A stretch of DNA of 64,000 bases from Sphingomonas sp. YR710 (GCF_900101455.1 NZ_FMZJ01000004.1:124001-188000), one strand, 5' to 3'. Shown: positions 8,887 through 18,288, counted from the stretch's first letter. Notes: a model not told the origin generated them from the sequence alone. Program-made: numbers and translations.

Positions 8887-10303
8887 TCTATTCCTGATCG
8901 GGTTCATCGCGCTTATCGCGTTGCTCGGTCTGCGGCGGCCCTTCCTGTTCATCTGCGGCTATATCTATATCGATATCGTTTCGCCGCAGCGCATCTCCTA
9001 CTATCTGCTAAATTCGATCCCGATCTCGCTGATCTTCTTCATTCTGTCCTTCGGCGGATGGGTGCTCAACGACGACAAAGTCCAGGCGAAGCCCAGCCCC
9101 CGGCAGATCCTGCTGATCCTGCTTCTCGCTTTGTGCGCCTATACAACGACAACCGCGGATTTCCCGATCGAAGCCGCGGATAAATGGTCGTGGGTCTGGA
9201 AGGCATTGGTATTCGCCATCTTCCTGCCGATGACACTCTACACCAGGCTGCGGATCGAAACCGTGCTGGCGTTCATGCTGCTGTCGGTGTCATCGATCGT
9301 GGTGGTAGGCGGCATCAAGACGCTGGCGGGCGGCGGCGGTTATGGCACGCTGAACCTGATGGTCGCGAACAACAGCGGCATGTATGAAGGCAGTACGATA
9401 TCCGCCTTCTCGATCGCCATCATCCCGCTGATCCTGTTCATGGCGAAATATTCGACAATCGTTAAACCCAATATCGTCTCACGAATCTATTGCTACTCGC
9501 TGGCCTTCGCCTGCCTGTTGATCCCGATCGGTACGCAGACACGCACCGGATTGCTCTGCATAGCCTTGTTGGCCGTCCTCGAACTGCGCGCCGCCAAGCG
9601 CCGTATGCTCTATCTGGGAATCATGGCCAGCATCGCGCTTGTCTCGATTCCGTTTCTACCGAAGAGCTATTCGGCCCGGATGGACACCATCAAGGGCTAT
9701 AAGGGCGATGCTTCGGCGGCGACGCGCCTGGCAGTATGGAAGTGGACGATCGGTTATGCCGCCGATCATCCATTCGGCGGCGGTTTCAACGTCTATCTGG
9801 CCAACAAGATAACAATCGATCTCTCTTATACCGCCCCCGATGGAACGATCATGCGGGCCGTGGGCTATGACGCCGGTCGGGCATTTCACAACAGCTATTT
9901 CGAAATGCTCGGCGAACAGGGTTATCCCGGGCTCGTTCTCTTCCTGATGATCCATCTGGGTGGTCTGATCCGAATGGAAAGTATCCGACGAACCTACCGC
10001 AAGACGGAAGGAGAAAACGAATGGGTGCCGCATCTTGCAGCGGCCTTGCAGCATGGTCACCTGATCTACCTGTTAGGCGCTTCATTTGTGGGCATCGCGT
10101 TTCAGCCCTTCATCTATCAGGTCGTCGCGGTCGAGATCGGTTTCGACCGCTATGTTCAACACTATGTGAAGAAGCGCGTATGGAACCCGTTCCGCAAGCG
10201 GCATGGGCAGGATCCCGATGAATTCCATGACTCCGAGCTGCCGGCTTCACCGGCCGAACCAGCCAAGCAGATCAAGGGTTTCAAACAATCGCCATCTCGC
10301 TGA
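8879..10303 (+). CDS. O-antigen-ligase-like / putative O-glycosylation ligase, exosortase-A-associated type
   Basis: 474 residues from a GTG start giving MRDLFLIGFIALIALLGLRR, which fits the short N-termini of the family I know as putative O-glycosylation ligase, exosortase-A-associated (TIGR03097); a TTG nine bases upstream is the alternative. Around ten membrane helices with the O-antigen ligase/Wzy_C type large periplasmic loop: RLAVWKWTIGYAADHPFGGG (about residue 280) and AFHNSYFEMLGEQGYPGLVL (about residue 335), the latter carrying the conserved H-NxxxxxLxExG pattern. Family members join or polymerise glycans at the periplasmic face. No exosortase or PEP-CTERM protein is in this window, so the ligase assignment rests on family resemblance. 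Confidence 0.87.
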   Translation: MRDLFLIGFIALIALLGLRRPFLFICGYIYIDIVSPQRISYYLLNSIPISLIFFILSFGGWVLNDDKVQAKPSPRQILLILLLALCAYTTTTADFPIEAADKWSWVWKALVFAIFLPMTLYTRLRIETVLAFMLLSVSSIVVVGGIKTLAGGGGYGTLNLMVANNSGMYEGSTISAFSIAIIPLILFMAKYSTIVKPNIVSRIYCYSLAFACLLIPIGTQTRTGLLCIALLAVLELRAAKRRMLYLGIMASIALVSIPFLPKSYSARMDTIKGYKGDASAATRLAVWKWTIGYAADHPFGGGFNVYLANKITIDLSYTAPDGTIMRAVGYDAGRAFHNSYFEMLGEQGYPGLVLFLMIHLGGLIRMESIRRTYRKTEGENEWVPHLAAALQHGHLIYLLGASFVGIAFQPFIYQVVAVEIGFDRYVQHYVKKRVWNPFRKRHGQDPDEFHDSELPASPAEPAKQIKGFKQSPSR

Positions 10304-10317
10304 ATGCAGACACCATC

Positions 10318-11478
10318 ATGATCGGTAAGACGGAAATTTTCGTGAACATTGGCACTCCTCCCCTGCTGCGATCGCCGGCCGATCTGGGGCGACTCTTCGA
10401 TCAAACCGCAGTCTGGATAACCGAGCATTATCTGACCATCGGCGTCGCCATGATCTTCGGCACGATCATCGCCGCAATCCTCTACGGCATACGCGCCTTC
10501 GGGATGCGACTATGCCGGCCGGATCGTTCGACCGGGCATTGGCCGACGATTATCGGCCAGGCGATCGCGCGCACCAGCATGTTCTTCATTCTGACGCTTT
10601 CGGCCGAGATCGTCAGCAGCTATGCGGCACCGCCGGGAGCGCTGGCCGCCACCGTCCGTTTCCTGTTCACGGTGGCGACGGCGGTGCAGGCCGCGGTCTG
10701 GGTGCGCGAACTGATTATCGGCATCGTCGAATATCGCGCCGGCGATGATGATTCCTTGTCCACGCTGGGCAGCGCGGTGGGGATCATCCGGCTGCTGGTG
10801 ACGGTCGTCTGCTTCGCGATCGCCGTGCTGCTGATCCTCGACAATCTCGGCGTCAACATCACGGGTCTGGTCGCCGGCCTCGGCGTCGGCGGTATCGCTA
10901 TCGGCCTGGCGGCGCAGGGCATCTTTTCAGATCTGTTTGCAGCGCTTTCGATCATCTTCGACAAGCCGTTTCGCCGGGGTGATGCGGTTCGATGGGATCA
11001 GACATCGGGAACCGTTGAATCCATCGGCCTCAAGACTACGCGCGTGCGGGCGCTGACCGGCGAAGAGGTCGTGATCTCCAATGCCAATCTGCTCAACAAG
11101 GAATTGCATAACCTTGCCCGCCTTGCCCGCCGACGATCGATCCTCTCATTCGGCCTCGCCTATCAGACACCCCCGGAGGTTTGCCGGAAAATACCCGATA
11201 TTGTCGGCGCCATCGTTGCGGCGGCAGAGAGCAGCCATCTGGTTCGGTGCGGCATGACGGGATTCGGGGCGTCGACTCTCGATTATGAACTGCAGTTCGA
11301 TGTCATGTCGGATGATCCCAATGTGGTATTCCGAATCCGTAACGGTATCTGCATCACGATATTGGAGACGTTCGCGCGCGAAGGCATCCAGTTCGCTTAT
11401 CCAACCCAAACGACGTTCACGGCGGCACCCGACGGTCACATGGTCATGCCATATGCGGAACCGATCGCAAAAACTTGA
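10318..11478 (+). CDS. Mechanosensitive ion channel, MscS family
   Basis: 386 residues with hydrophobic helices at about 40-62, 85-105, 118-140 and 160-182, followed by the pore-lining helix and beta domain GLGVGGIAIGLAAQGIFSDL (about residues 180-205) and FDKPFRRGD, which are hallmarks of MscS. The C-terminal part is the soluble alpha/beta vestibule. Known role: gated efflux that protects against hypo-osmotic shock. It starts 14 bases after the ligase-like gene, so it may be cotranscribed, although nothing ties its function to glycans. A small hairpin with a T-run follows the stop. Confidence 0.92.
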   Translation: MIGKTEIFVNIGTPPLLRSPADLGRLFDQTAVWITEHYLTIGVAMIFGTIIAAILYGIRAFGMRLCRPDRSTGHWPTIIGQAIARTSMFFILTLSAEIVSSYAAPPGALAATVRFLFTVATAVQAAVWVRELIIGIVEYRAGDDDSLSTLGSAVGIIRLLVTVVCFAIAVLLILDNLGVNITGLVAGLGVGGIAIGLAAQGIFSDLFAALSIIFDKPFRRGDAVRWDQTSGTVESIGLKTTRVRALTGEEVVISNANLLNKELHNLARLARRRSILSFGLAYQTPPEVCRKIPDIVGAIVAAAESSHLVRCGMTGFGASTLDYELQFDVMSDDPNVVFRIRNGICITILETFAREGIQFAYPTQTTFTAAPDGHMVMPYAEPIAKT

Positions 11479-11481
11479 ACG

Positions 11482-11501
11482 CGCGGATATACCCGCGTTT
11501 T
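11482..11501 (+). terminator. Rho-independent terminator after the MscS gene
   Basis: CGCGG, a 6-base ATATAC loop and CCGCG form a GC stem immediately followed by TTTT. It lies between the convergent mscS-type and dipeptide epimerase genes and overlaps the last bases of the epimerase frame. Confidence 0.6.
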
Positions 11502-12483
11502 AGCCCCACAATCCGGCATCGGGTGGCAGCGCAACGCCGCGCTCAAACGAAACGGAGCACTCGCGATCGCGGGCGAGCAATAGCGGGCCATCGATATCGA
11601 CCCATTTTGCTGTCTGCGCCACTAGCATGGCGGGGGCGATTCCCAGCGACGTCGAGAGCATGCAACCCACCATGAGATCGAGCTTCATCGCGTGGGCGCT
11701 AGAAGCCAATGCCAGCGCCTCGGTGAGGCCGCCGGCCTTATCGAGTTTGATATTGATCGCGGCATAGCGACCGGCACAGCGTGCCAGATCGGTCCGGTCC
11801 TGGCAGCTCTCATCCGCGCACAGCGGAATGGGTGAATCGACGTTGTCGAGCAGGTCGTCGCAACCGGCCCGCACCGGTTGTTCGATCAGTTCGACGCCGA
11901 ACGGCAGCAAGGCCGCCGCCTCGGCCACGACGTCCCGATCGGTCCAGCTTTCGTTCGCGTCGACGATCAGCCGCGCCCGCGGCGCGCCGCGACGGACGGC
12001 CGCCACACGCTCGACATCCCCCGCCCCGGCCAATTTGAGCTTCAAAAGGGGATATGTATCGGCGGCAGCGCGCGCATCCGCCTCCATCGTTCCGGGATCG
12101 GCAAGCGATATGGTGAAGGCGGACTGCACCGGGGCGAGGCGTCTGAGCCCTGCCAATGCCCACACTGGACGCCGTTCGAGCTTTGCCTCCAGATCCCACA
12201 ACGCGCAATCCACCGCATTGCGCGCGGCGCCTCGCGGCAACAACTGCAACAGGTCGGCGCGTTCGGCACCATCGGCAACCGATGCCGCGACGGACATCGC
12301 CTGTGTCAAAACGCTCTCGGCGCTTTCGCCATGGTAATAGATCGCGGTACCTTCGCCCCGCCCGACGCATCCCTCCTCACGGATCTCGACAACCACAAGG
12401 TCGACATGCGTCTTTGCGCCGCGTGCTATCGTGAACGCCCCGGCCACCGGCCAGGTCTCGATTCGCGCCGACAACGAACGCAT
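11500..12483 (-). CDS. L-Ala-D/L-Glu (dipeptide) epimerase, enolase superfamily
   Basis: 327 residues. The C-terminal barrel carries the expected mandelate-racemase-like set: KLK (about residues 148-150), a metal-binding Asp in VDANES (about 175), Glu in LIEQPV (about 201), Asp in CADES (about 224) and the second catalytic Lys in IKLDKAGG (about 246). This two-lysine arrangement is that of the muconate-lactonizing-like branch including YcjG-type dipeptide epimerases, which recycle murein peptide L-Ala-D-Glu. The ATG at 12483 shares its A with the stop of the upstream gene (TGATG), which supports this start over the longer frame to 12543. Exact dipeptide specificity is inferred. Confidence 0.85.
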   Translation of the reverse strand: MRSLSARIETWPVAGAFTIARGAKTHVDLVVVEIREEGCVGRGEGTAIYYHGESAESVLTQAMSVAASVADGAERADLLQLLPRGAARNAVDCALWDLEAKLERRPVWALAGLRRLAPVQSAFTISLADPGTMEADARAAADTYPLLKLKLAGAGDVERVAAVRRGAPRARLIVDANESWTDRDVVAEAAALLPFGVELIEQPVRAGCDDLLDNVDSPIPLCADESCQDRTDLARCAGRYAAINIKLDKAGGLTEALALASSAHAMKLDLMVGCMLSTSLGIAPAMLVAQTAKWVDIDGPLLLARDRECSVSFERGVALPPDAGLWG

Positions 12484-14075
12484 CAGGTCAACGACGAACT
12501 GCTGGCGCGTCGCGGTATGGCGCGAGGATCGGTCGCCGGCCACAACGGCTGCGGCAGGATCCTGCCCTTGCGTTCAAACGCCGCCTTGATCTCGGGGCGG
12601 TTCAGGAAGGCCAGCCACAAATTGCGCAGACGCGAGGGCGCTGGCGCCCATGTCGAATTGGGGGGCTGAAACTGCACGATGAGATTGCTCGACACATCGC
12701 CGTCATCAAAGGCTTTCAGCGCAATCTGGGAAGCCTCCGCATCGCGCTTGGCGCATAACAGCGCCTCGATCGTGGCGGCTTGATTCTGGCCTGACAATGC
12801 CTTCAGCCGATCGACGGCGATGTTTGCCTCGTCGATACGTCCCAGCGCCGATAACGCGCACACCTCGGTGCGATCAAGCCAACGCTTGCCGAAATCGGTC
12901 AACATGCCGCTGGCCTTGTCCAAGGCGATACGCGCGGTCGCCAGCGCCTCATCTTCGCGACCGATCTCGTCGAGAAACTCGGCAAAGTTGACGAACGCCG
13001 GCGTCGCTTCCGGCATCTGGCTCAGGTCGAGCGCCATGAAACCGTTGAAGAGATTGACCGCATCATCATCGCGCTTCAACGCCGCGAAGGCCCGCGCACG
13101 GTAGAGCAAGATACGGACCGCATCCCGGCTGATGCCGGCATGGATGGTTACTCCGTCGGTCATATCGACGACGTCGTTATAACGCCCGAGCAGCAACATC
13201 GCATTCGTGGCATCGCGAAGTGCGGCTTCAGAATCAGGATTGTTCGCGAAGAAGCCGAGCCTGTCCCGAGCAAAGCGATCAACGGTCGCGCCGCTCTGCG
13301 GCCCAAGCTTGCGTTCGATGGCAGGCCAGAGCGGCGCATAATGGCGTTCGATCGCCATGCTTGTCAGCATCTCAGGCTGATCGATCCGATCGAGCAATGC
13401 GGCCGCATCATCGACCTTGCCGTTACCCAGCAGAGCTTCGATCGCTCCCTGGGCAAAATTGAGCCGCAACTCAGGAAAGTCGGCAGGTTGCCAATCGGCC
13501 TGCGCCAACGCGACGAGCATGTCGGCGCGCGCCTGATAGGCATGCTGCTCGGTCAGGCGGACCGAAATGGCGCGCACCGAAGCGCCGGTCAGTATTTCCA
13601 GGCTCTGCGGTGATGACGTGGCCAATGTGGTGATCTGCTTTGCGGCATCGACGAAGCGGCCTTCATCGGCTGCCACCAATATGCCGAAGGCCTGCACCAG
13701 CCCGTCGCGCGGCATCGATTTCGCCAGCTCACGCTGCACGGCCGGAATGTCCGCGGCGCGCCCGTCGACGCCGAGACACATCAGGCGCAGCCGCTGAACG
13801 ATCGCCCGGGTGAGATCGTCGCCAAGCCGCGGAACCAGGGGGTCGAGCGCGACCAGAGCGGCATGGCAGTCCTGCCCGGCAATCGCCCGCTGCGCGGCCG
13901 CAAGCGCGCGCTTCAGATCATCGGCGGGAACCGCATTCCCGGTCGATGGCATCTGCGCAGCAAGCGGGAGCGGCACCGATAGCGCCAGTGCCGTAGCAGT
14001 GAACCAACGCGCAACAAGAACCCGCTTCAGGACGGAGCGGCCAAATGAGCAAAAGGCGCCGGACCTAACCGGCAT
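12483..14075 (-). CDS. Secreted TPR-like alpha-helical protein, function unknown
   Basis: About 530 residues. A signal peptide is likely (ATALALSVPLPLAAQ, cleavage after AAQ). The remainder is alanine/leucine-rich helical sequence with tetratricopeptide-like pairs, for example ALAAAQRAIAGQDCHAALVA, RADMLVALAQADWQPADF and ARAFAALKRDDDAVNLFNGF, so it probably forms a helical solenoid in the periplasm or at the outer membrane. The start at 14075 overlaps the phaZ stop by 11 bases; an earlier ATG at 14108 and a later CTG are possible. It is coupled to the dipeptide epimerase downstream, but no function follows from that. Confidence 0.75.
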   Translation of the reverse strand: MPVRSGAFCSFGRSVLKRVLVARWFTATALALSVPLPLAAQMPSTGNAVPADDLKRALAAAQRAIAGQDCHAALVALDPLVPRLGDDLTRAIVQRLRLMCLGVDGRAADIPAVQRELAKSMPRDGLVQAFGILVAADEGRFVDAAKQITTLATSSPQSLEILTGASVRAISVRLTEQHAYQARADMLVALAQADWQPADFPELRLNFAQGAIEALLGNGKVDDAAALLDRIDQPEMLTSMAIERHYAPLWPAIERKLGPQSGATVDRFARDRLGFFANNPDSEAALRDATNAMLLLGRYNDVVDMTDGVTIHAGISRDAVRILLYRARAFAALKRDDDAVNLFNGFMALDLSQMPEATPAFVNFAEFLDEIGREDEALATARIALDKASGMLTDFGKRWLDRTEVCALSALGRIDEANIAVDRLKALSGQNQAATIEALLCAKRDAEASQIALKAFDDGDVSSNLIVQFQPPNSTWAPAPSRLRNLWLAFLNRPEIKAAFERKGRILPQPLWPATDPRAIPRRASSSSLT

Positions 14076-15285
14076 GCTGCGCGATCCATGCTTCGACCTG
14101 CGGCGCAATCACATCACGCCAGCGGCGACCATTGAAGATGCCATAATGGCCAACGCTTTCGGCCATGAGATATTTCTTGTGCTTGGCCGGCAATCTGGTG
14201 GCAATCTTCAAAGCCGCCTTTGTCTGGCCCAGCCCCGAAATGTCGTCATTCTCTCCTTCGATTGCGAGCAGCCCGATGTCGGTGATCGCCGCCGGGTCCA
14301 CATTGCGCCCGCGATGCATCATCTCGCCTTTCGGCAGCAGATGCTTCTGGAAGACGACTTCGATCGTCTGAAGGTAGAATTCGGCCGCCATATCGCACAC
14401 CGAACGATATTCGTCGTAAAACGCCTTGGTCGCATCGGCGCTTTCATCATCGCCGACGACCAGATGCTTGAACATGCTCCAGTGGCTGACAAGATGATTG
14501 CCCAGGTTCATCGCCATGAAGCCGGTCAATTGCAGGAAGCCCGGATAGACCCGGCGCCCGGATCCCGGATAGAAAGCGGGCACCCGATGGATCACATTCT
14601 GTTCGAACCAGCTATGCGGGCGCTGGGTCGCGACCGTGTTGACCGCGGTGGGGGCTTCGCGCGTATCGATCGGCCCGCCCATCATCGTCAGCGTCGCCGG
14701 GCGGCAGGGATTGCCGTCGGCGGACATCACCGCCGCGGCCGCATAAGCCGGCACCGAAGGCTGGCACACCGCCAGCATATGCGTGCCCGGGCCGATCTTC
14801 TCGAGAAAGGCAATCAAATAGTCGACATAATCGTCGAGATCGAAATGTCCCTGGTCGAGCGGCACCTGCCGCGCGTCACGCCAATCGGTGATATAGACGT
14901 CACAACTCTGCATCATCCGCGCGACGGTGCCGCGTAACAAGGTCGCATAATGGCCGGACATCGGCGCGACGATCAGCAATTTTGGCTGACCGGAAATGCC
15001 CTTGCGACGGAAGCGCTTCAGCTGCCCGAAGGGCTTGCGCATGATGATTTCCTCGGTCACCGGCACGGTCCGTCCATCGACCACCACTTCGGTGAAACCG
15101 AAATCTGGTTTTCCGCGCGATGCCGATGCATGGGCGAACACGTCGAGGCCCGACGACATCATCGGCGCCATGCTGCTGTACGACATCGGATTCAGCGGAT
15201 TCTGGAGCCATCCGGCGCCGATATTCGCCCAAGCGCTAGCCGCCGACAGCAGCCCCCGTTGAAACTCATACGCATCGTACAGCAT
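14065..15285 (-). CDS. phaZ: Intracellular polyhydroxyalkanoate depolymerase
   Basis: 406 residues, the usual length of PhaZ1-type (intracellular, signal-less) PHB depolymerases. The N-terminus MLYDAYEFQRG and the segment PLNPMSYSSMAP are typical. The lipase-box equivalent has cysteine as nucleophile (AVCQPSVPAYAA, Cys about 174), as in the Ralstonia intracellular enzyme; probable Asp and His partners lie in EGENDDISG and VGHYGIFNGRRW near the C-terminus. The enzyme degrades native PHB granules to 3-hydroxybutyrate oligomers, implying that the organism stores PHA. The synthase genes are not in this window. Confidence 0.93.
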   Translation of the reverse strand: MLYDAYEFQRGLLSAASAWANIGAGWLQNPLNPMSYSSMAPMMSSGLDVFAHASASRGKPDFGFTEVVVDGRTVPVTEEIIMRKPFGQLKRFRRKGISGQPKLLIVAPMSGHYATLLRGTVARMMQSCDVYITDWRDARQVPLDQGHFDLDDYVDYLIAFLEKIGPGTHMLAVCQPSVPAYAAAAVMSADGNPCRPATLTMMGGPIDTREAPTAVNTVATQRPHSWFEQNVIHRVPAFYPGSGRRVYPGFLQLTGFMAMNLGNHLVSHWSMFKHLVVGDDESADATKAFYDEYRSVCDMAAEFYLQTIEVVFQKHLLPKGEMMHRGRNVDPAAITDIGLLAIEGENDDISGLGQTKAALKIATRLPAKHKKYLMAESVGHYGIFNGRRWRDVIAPQVEAWIAQHAG

Positions 15286-15466
15286 TCACATCTCCGACAA
15301 GCGCCAGCCTTCGCGCTTTACGTCCAAATCGACGATCCGCGCAATGCGGCGCCGCAATCGTTCTCGATCGTCAATGTGGGCATTGCACCGCGATATTACG
15401 ATAGCGTTTAGCACGGTCGCACAGCATCGATTGAGCCCGCCCCGACAAATTGCTAGGCGCTTGGCC

Positions 15467-17242
15467 ATGACAGAAACCGAAACGACCGCCGTTCCCGTCC
15501 GCAAGATCGGCGACCTTGCCATGGTCTGGCATTTTGCACGGCGCTATCCGGGCCAGATCGTAGGCGCCATCATCGCACTGATCGTCGCCGCCAGTGCCAC
15601 GCTCGCCATACCAGCGGGCTTCCGGCTGGTCATCGACAAGGGATTCATCGCGTCCGGCGGCAACGTGGCCCCCTATTTCCGCGGTCTCCTGCTGACCGTC
15701 CTGATCATGGCGATCGCGACGGCAATACGCTTCTATTTCGTGTCCTGGCTCGGCGAGCGGGTTGTGGCGGACATCCGGATCGCCGTGCAAGCGAACCTCC
15801 TGCGCCTGGCACCCCGCTTCTTCGAAGAGAACAGGCCCTCCGAAATCGCCTCCCGGCTTACCGCCGATACGTCGGTGATCGAGCAGGTGGTGGGAACCAC
15901 CGTGTCGGTTGCGCTTCGCAACCTCTTTCTCGCCATTGGCGGCATCATCTATTTGTTCGCGGTTACCCCGAAGCTCGCGGCCATGTTGCTGCTCGGCATT
16001 CCGCTCATCATGCTGCCGATCATCCTTATGGGCCGCCGCCTGCGGGGCCTGTCGCGTAGCAGCCAGGATCGCATTGCCGATCTCGGTGCGATGATCGCGG
16101 AAGTGCTCGGCGCGATGAAGATCGTCCAGGCATTCGGACAGGAACAGCGCGAGGCGGAGCGGTTCGGTGGCGCCGTGGGCAGCGCCTTCGCCACGTCGAA
16201 GCGCCGGATCATCGTGCGCGCCGTGATGACCGCAATCGTCATGCTGCTGATGTTCGGATCGATCACGATGGTGATGTGGCAGGGTGCGAACGACGTTGCC
16301 GCCGGCCGCATCAGCGGCGGCGCGATCGCCGCGTTCATCCTGACCGGCGGCCTGGTCGCCGGGGCCTTCGGCGCTTTGAGCGAAGTTTATGGCGATATCG
16401 TCCGTGCCGCCGGCGCCGCCGGGCGGCTTGCCGAGCTCCTGACCGAGCAGCCCGATATCGCCGCACCGGCGCATGCAACGCCGTTACCGCTGCCCCCGGT
16501 CGGCCGGCTGACTTTCGATCATGTCACCTTTCGTTATCCGACCCGTCAGGACGTCAAGGCGCTCGACGATTTCTCGTTGTCGATCGAACCGGGTGAAATG
16601 GTCGCGGTCGTCGGACCATCCGGCGCCGGCAAATCAACCCTGCTCCAGCTCGCACAGCGCTTTTATGATCCGGAAGGCGGCGCTTTGCGGCTCGACGGCG
16701 TTGCGCTTCCCGACGCCGACCCGGCCGAAATTCGCCGCCGGCTGGCGATCGTGCCGCAGGAAACGGTGATCTTCGGCGCTTCGGCCCGCGACAATCTGCG
16801 CTATGGTCGCTGGGACGCCGATGATGAGGCGATATGGTCTGCTGCCGAAGCCGCCAACGCCGCCGAATTCCTGCGCGCTTTGCCGGGAGGGCTCGACAGT
16901 TTTCTGGGGGAGAGCGGTGCACGGCTTTCGGGCGGCCAGCGCCAGCGAGTCGCTATCGCCCGCGCCCTGCTTCGGGATGCGCCCATCCTGCTGCTCGACG
17001 AAGCAACATCGGCACTGGACGCCGAATCCGAACGTCTCGTGCAGGACGCGCTTCACCGCCTGATGAAGGGCCGCACCACCATCGTGATCGCCCACCGCCT
17101 CGCCACCGTGCGCGCGGCCGATCGGATCATCGTGATGGACAAGGGCCGGATCGTCGAGCAGGGCAATCATGCGAGCCTGAGCGCGCATGAAGGCCTCTAT
17201 GCCCGGCTCGCCCGGCTGCAGTTCAGCGATATGGCGGCGTAG
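15467..17242 (+). CDS. MsbA-related ABC exporter, fused permease and ATPase
   Basis: 591 residues. Six membrane helices in the N-terminal half (about residues 20-320) and an ATPase domain with Walker A VGPSGAGKST (about 383), signature LSGGQRQRVAIARA (about 486), Walker B ILLLDEATSALD (about 506) and the switch histidine in VIAHRLATV. This layout matches the alphaproteobacterial MsbA-related group (TIGR02204-like). Homodimeric exporters of this kind move lipids or hydrophobic compounds; the substrate is not identifiable. The ATG at 15467 is preferred because the longer frame from 15344 adds 41 residues of arginine-rich, non-family sequence. Divergent from phaZ across 181 bases in which I see no clear element. 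Confidence 0.9.
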   Translation: MTETETTAVPVRKIGDLAMVWHFARRYPGQIVGAIIALIVAASATLAIPAGFRLVIDKGFIASGGNVAPYFRGLLLTVLIMAIATAIRFYFVSWLGERVVADIRIAVQANLLRLAPRFFEENRPSEIASRLTADTSVIEQVVGTTVSVALRNLFLAIGGIIYLFAVTPKLAAMLLLGIPLIMLPIILMGRRLRGLSRSSQDRIADLGAMIAEVLGAMKIVQAFGQEQREAERFGGAVGSAFATSKRRIIVRAVMTAIVMLLMFGSITMVMWQGANDVAAGRISGGAIAAFILTGGLVAGAFGALSEVYGDIVRAAGAAGRLAELLTEQPDIAAPAHATPLPLPPVGRLTFDHVTFRYPTRQDVKALDDFSLSIEPGEMVAVVGPSGAGKSTLLQLAQRFYDPEGGALRLDGVALPDADPAEIRRRLAIVPQETVIFGASARDNLRYGRWDADDEAIWSAAEAANAAEFLRALPGGLDSFLGESGARLSGGQRQRVAIARALLRDAPILLLDEATSALDAESERLVQDALHRLMKGRTTIVIAHRLATVRAADRIIVMDKGRIVEQGNHASLSAHEGLYARLARLQFSDMAA

Positions 17243-17286
17243 AAGGCTGAGTTGAAAATGCCGATTCTGGCACATATTTTTTTCAT

Positions 17287-17374
17287 GTCATCCTGAACTT
17301 GTTTCAGGATCCACTTTTCAACAAGAGAGGCTTCGCTTGTTACTCGGTGGATGCTGAAACAAGTTCAGCATGAC
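17287..17374. repeat. Palindromic repeat element with nested hairpins
   Basis: Two 28-base arms (17287-17314 and 17347-17374) are inverted copies matching at 26 of 28 positions. Each arm is itself a small palindrome with core CCTGAACTTGTTTCAGG (left) and GCTGAAACAAGTTCAGC (right), and the 32-base centre holds a further AACAAG/CTTGTT stem. The 3' flank is A-rich (GATAAAAAA). The element lies between convergent genes (ABC exporter and mmsB) and may also stop transcription. The core recurs at 49353-49388. Confidence 0.75.
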
Positions 17375-17396
17375 GATAAAAAACGCCGCCATTCGA

Positions 17397-18287
17397 TCAC
17401 GCCTTATAGCTGCCGTCGAGCAGCTTGATGATCGCCGAGAAATCCTTGCCGCCGGCACCCAGATTGGCGAACGCCTGATAGAGCGACTCCGCATGGCCGC
17501 CCATCGGTACGCTGGCGCCGACGCCCTGCGCGGCCTCGACCGCAAGCTTCAGATCCTTGAGCATCAGCGCGGTCGCAAACCCGCCTTCATAATCGCGGTC
17601 GGCGGGGGTTTCCGGGCCGACACCGGGCACCGGGCAATAGCTGGTCATCGACCAGCTCTGGCCTGATGCCTTCGATGAAATATCGAAGAAGGTCTGTGGG
17701 TCTAGGCCGAGCTTCTGGGCCAGCACGAACGCTTCGCAGGTTGCGACCATCGTCGCCCCCAACAGCATGTTGTTGGCGATTTTGGCTGCCTGGCCCGATC
17801 CGATCGGCCCGGCATGGATCACAGCCTTGCCCATTTGCGACAGGATCGGTTCGGCGCGGGCAAAATGCTCGGCACTGCCGCCCACCATGAAGGTCAAGGT
17901 ACCGGCATTGGCCGCCGCGATGCCACCGGATACGGGCGCATCGACCATAGCCAGCCCCTTTGCCGAAGCCGCCCCGCCGACCGCCTTCGCGCTGGCGACA
18001 TCGATCGTCGAGCAATCGAGCAGCAGCGCCGTCGCGGGGGCCGCCGCAAAAATCTCGCTCTCATAAACCGCGCGGACGTGCGTGCCGGCGGGCAGCATCG
18101 TCACGATGAACTCAGCATCGGCTGCGGCTTCTGCGGCCGAACTCACCGGCAAGCAGCCGGCGGCCTTCGCCCGATCAAGCGCGGCCTGCGCCAGATCGAA
18201 CGCCCGCACGTCATGACCGGCCTTGGCAAGGTTCGCGGCCATCCCGCCGCCCATATTGCCAAGCCCTACGAATCCTATCGTCGCCAT
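17397..18287 (-). CDS. mmsB: 3-hydroxyisobutyrate dehydrogenase
   Basis: 296 residues with an N-terminal Rossmann motif (IGFVGLGNMGGGMAANL, residues 4-20), the substrate motif DAPVSGG (about 120) and the catalytic lysine in GQAAKIANNMLL (about 170), all standard for the beta-hydroxyacid dehydrogenase family. The product oxidises 3-hydroxyisobutyrate to methylmalonate semialdehyde with NAD in valine catabolism. It is the last gene of the leftward valine cluster, one base after the enoyl-CoA hydratase stop, and its context fixes the substrate assignment. Confidence 0.94.
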   Translation of the reverse strand: MATIGFVGLGNMGGGMAANLAKAGHDVRAFDLAQAALDRAKAAGCLPVSSAAEAAADAEFIVTMLPAGTHVRAVYESEIFAAAPATALLLDCSTIDVASAKAVGGAASAKGLAMVDAPVSGGIAAANAGTLTFMVGGSAEHFARAEPILSQMGKAVIHAGPIGSGQAAKIANNMLLGATMVATCEAFVLAQKLGLDPQTFFDISSKASGQSWSMTSYCPVPGVGPETPADRDYEGGFATALMLKDLKLAVEAAQGVGASVPMGGHAESLYQAFANLGAGGKDFSAIIKLLDGSYKA

Positions 18288-18288
18288 C

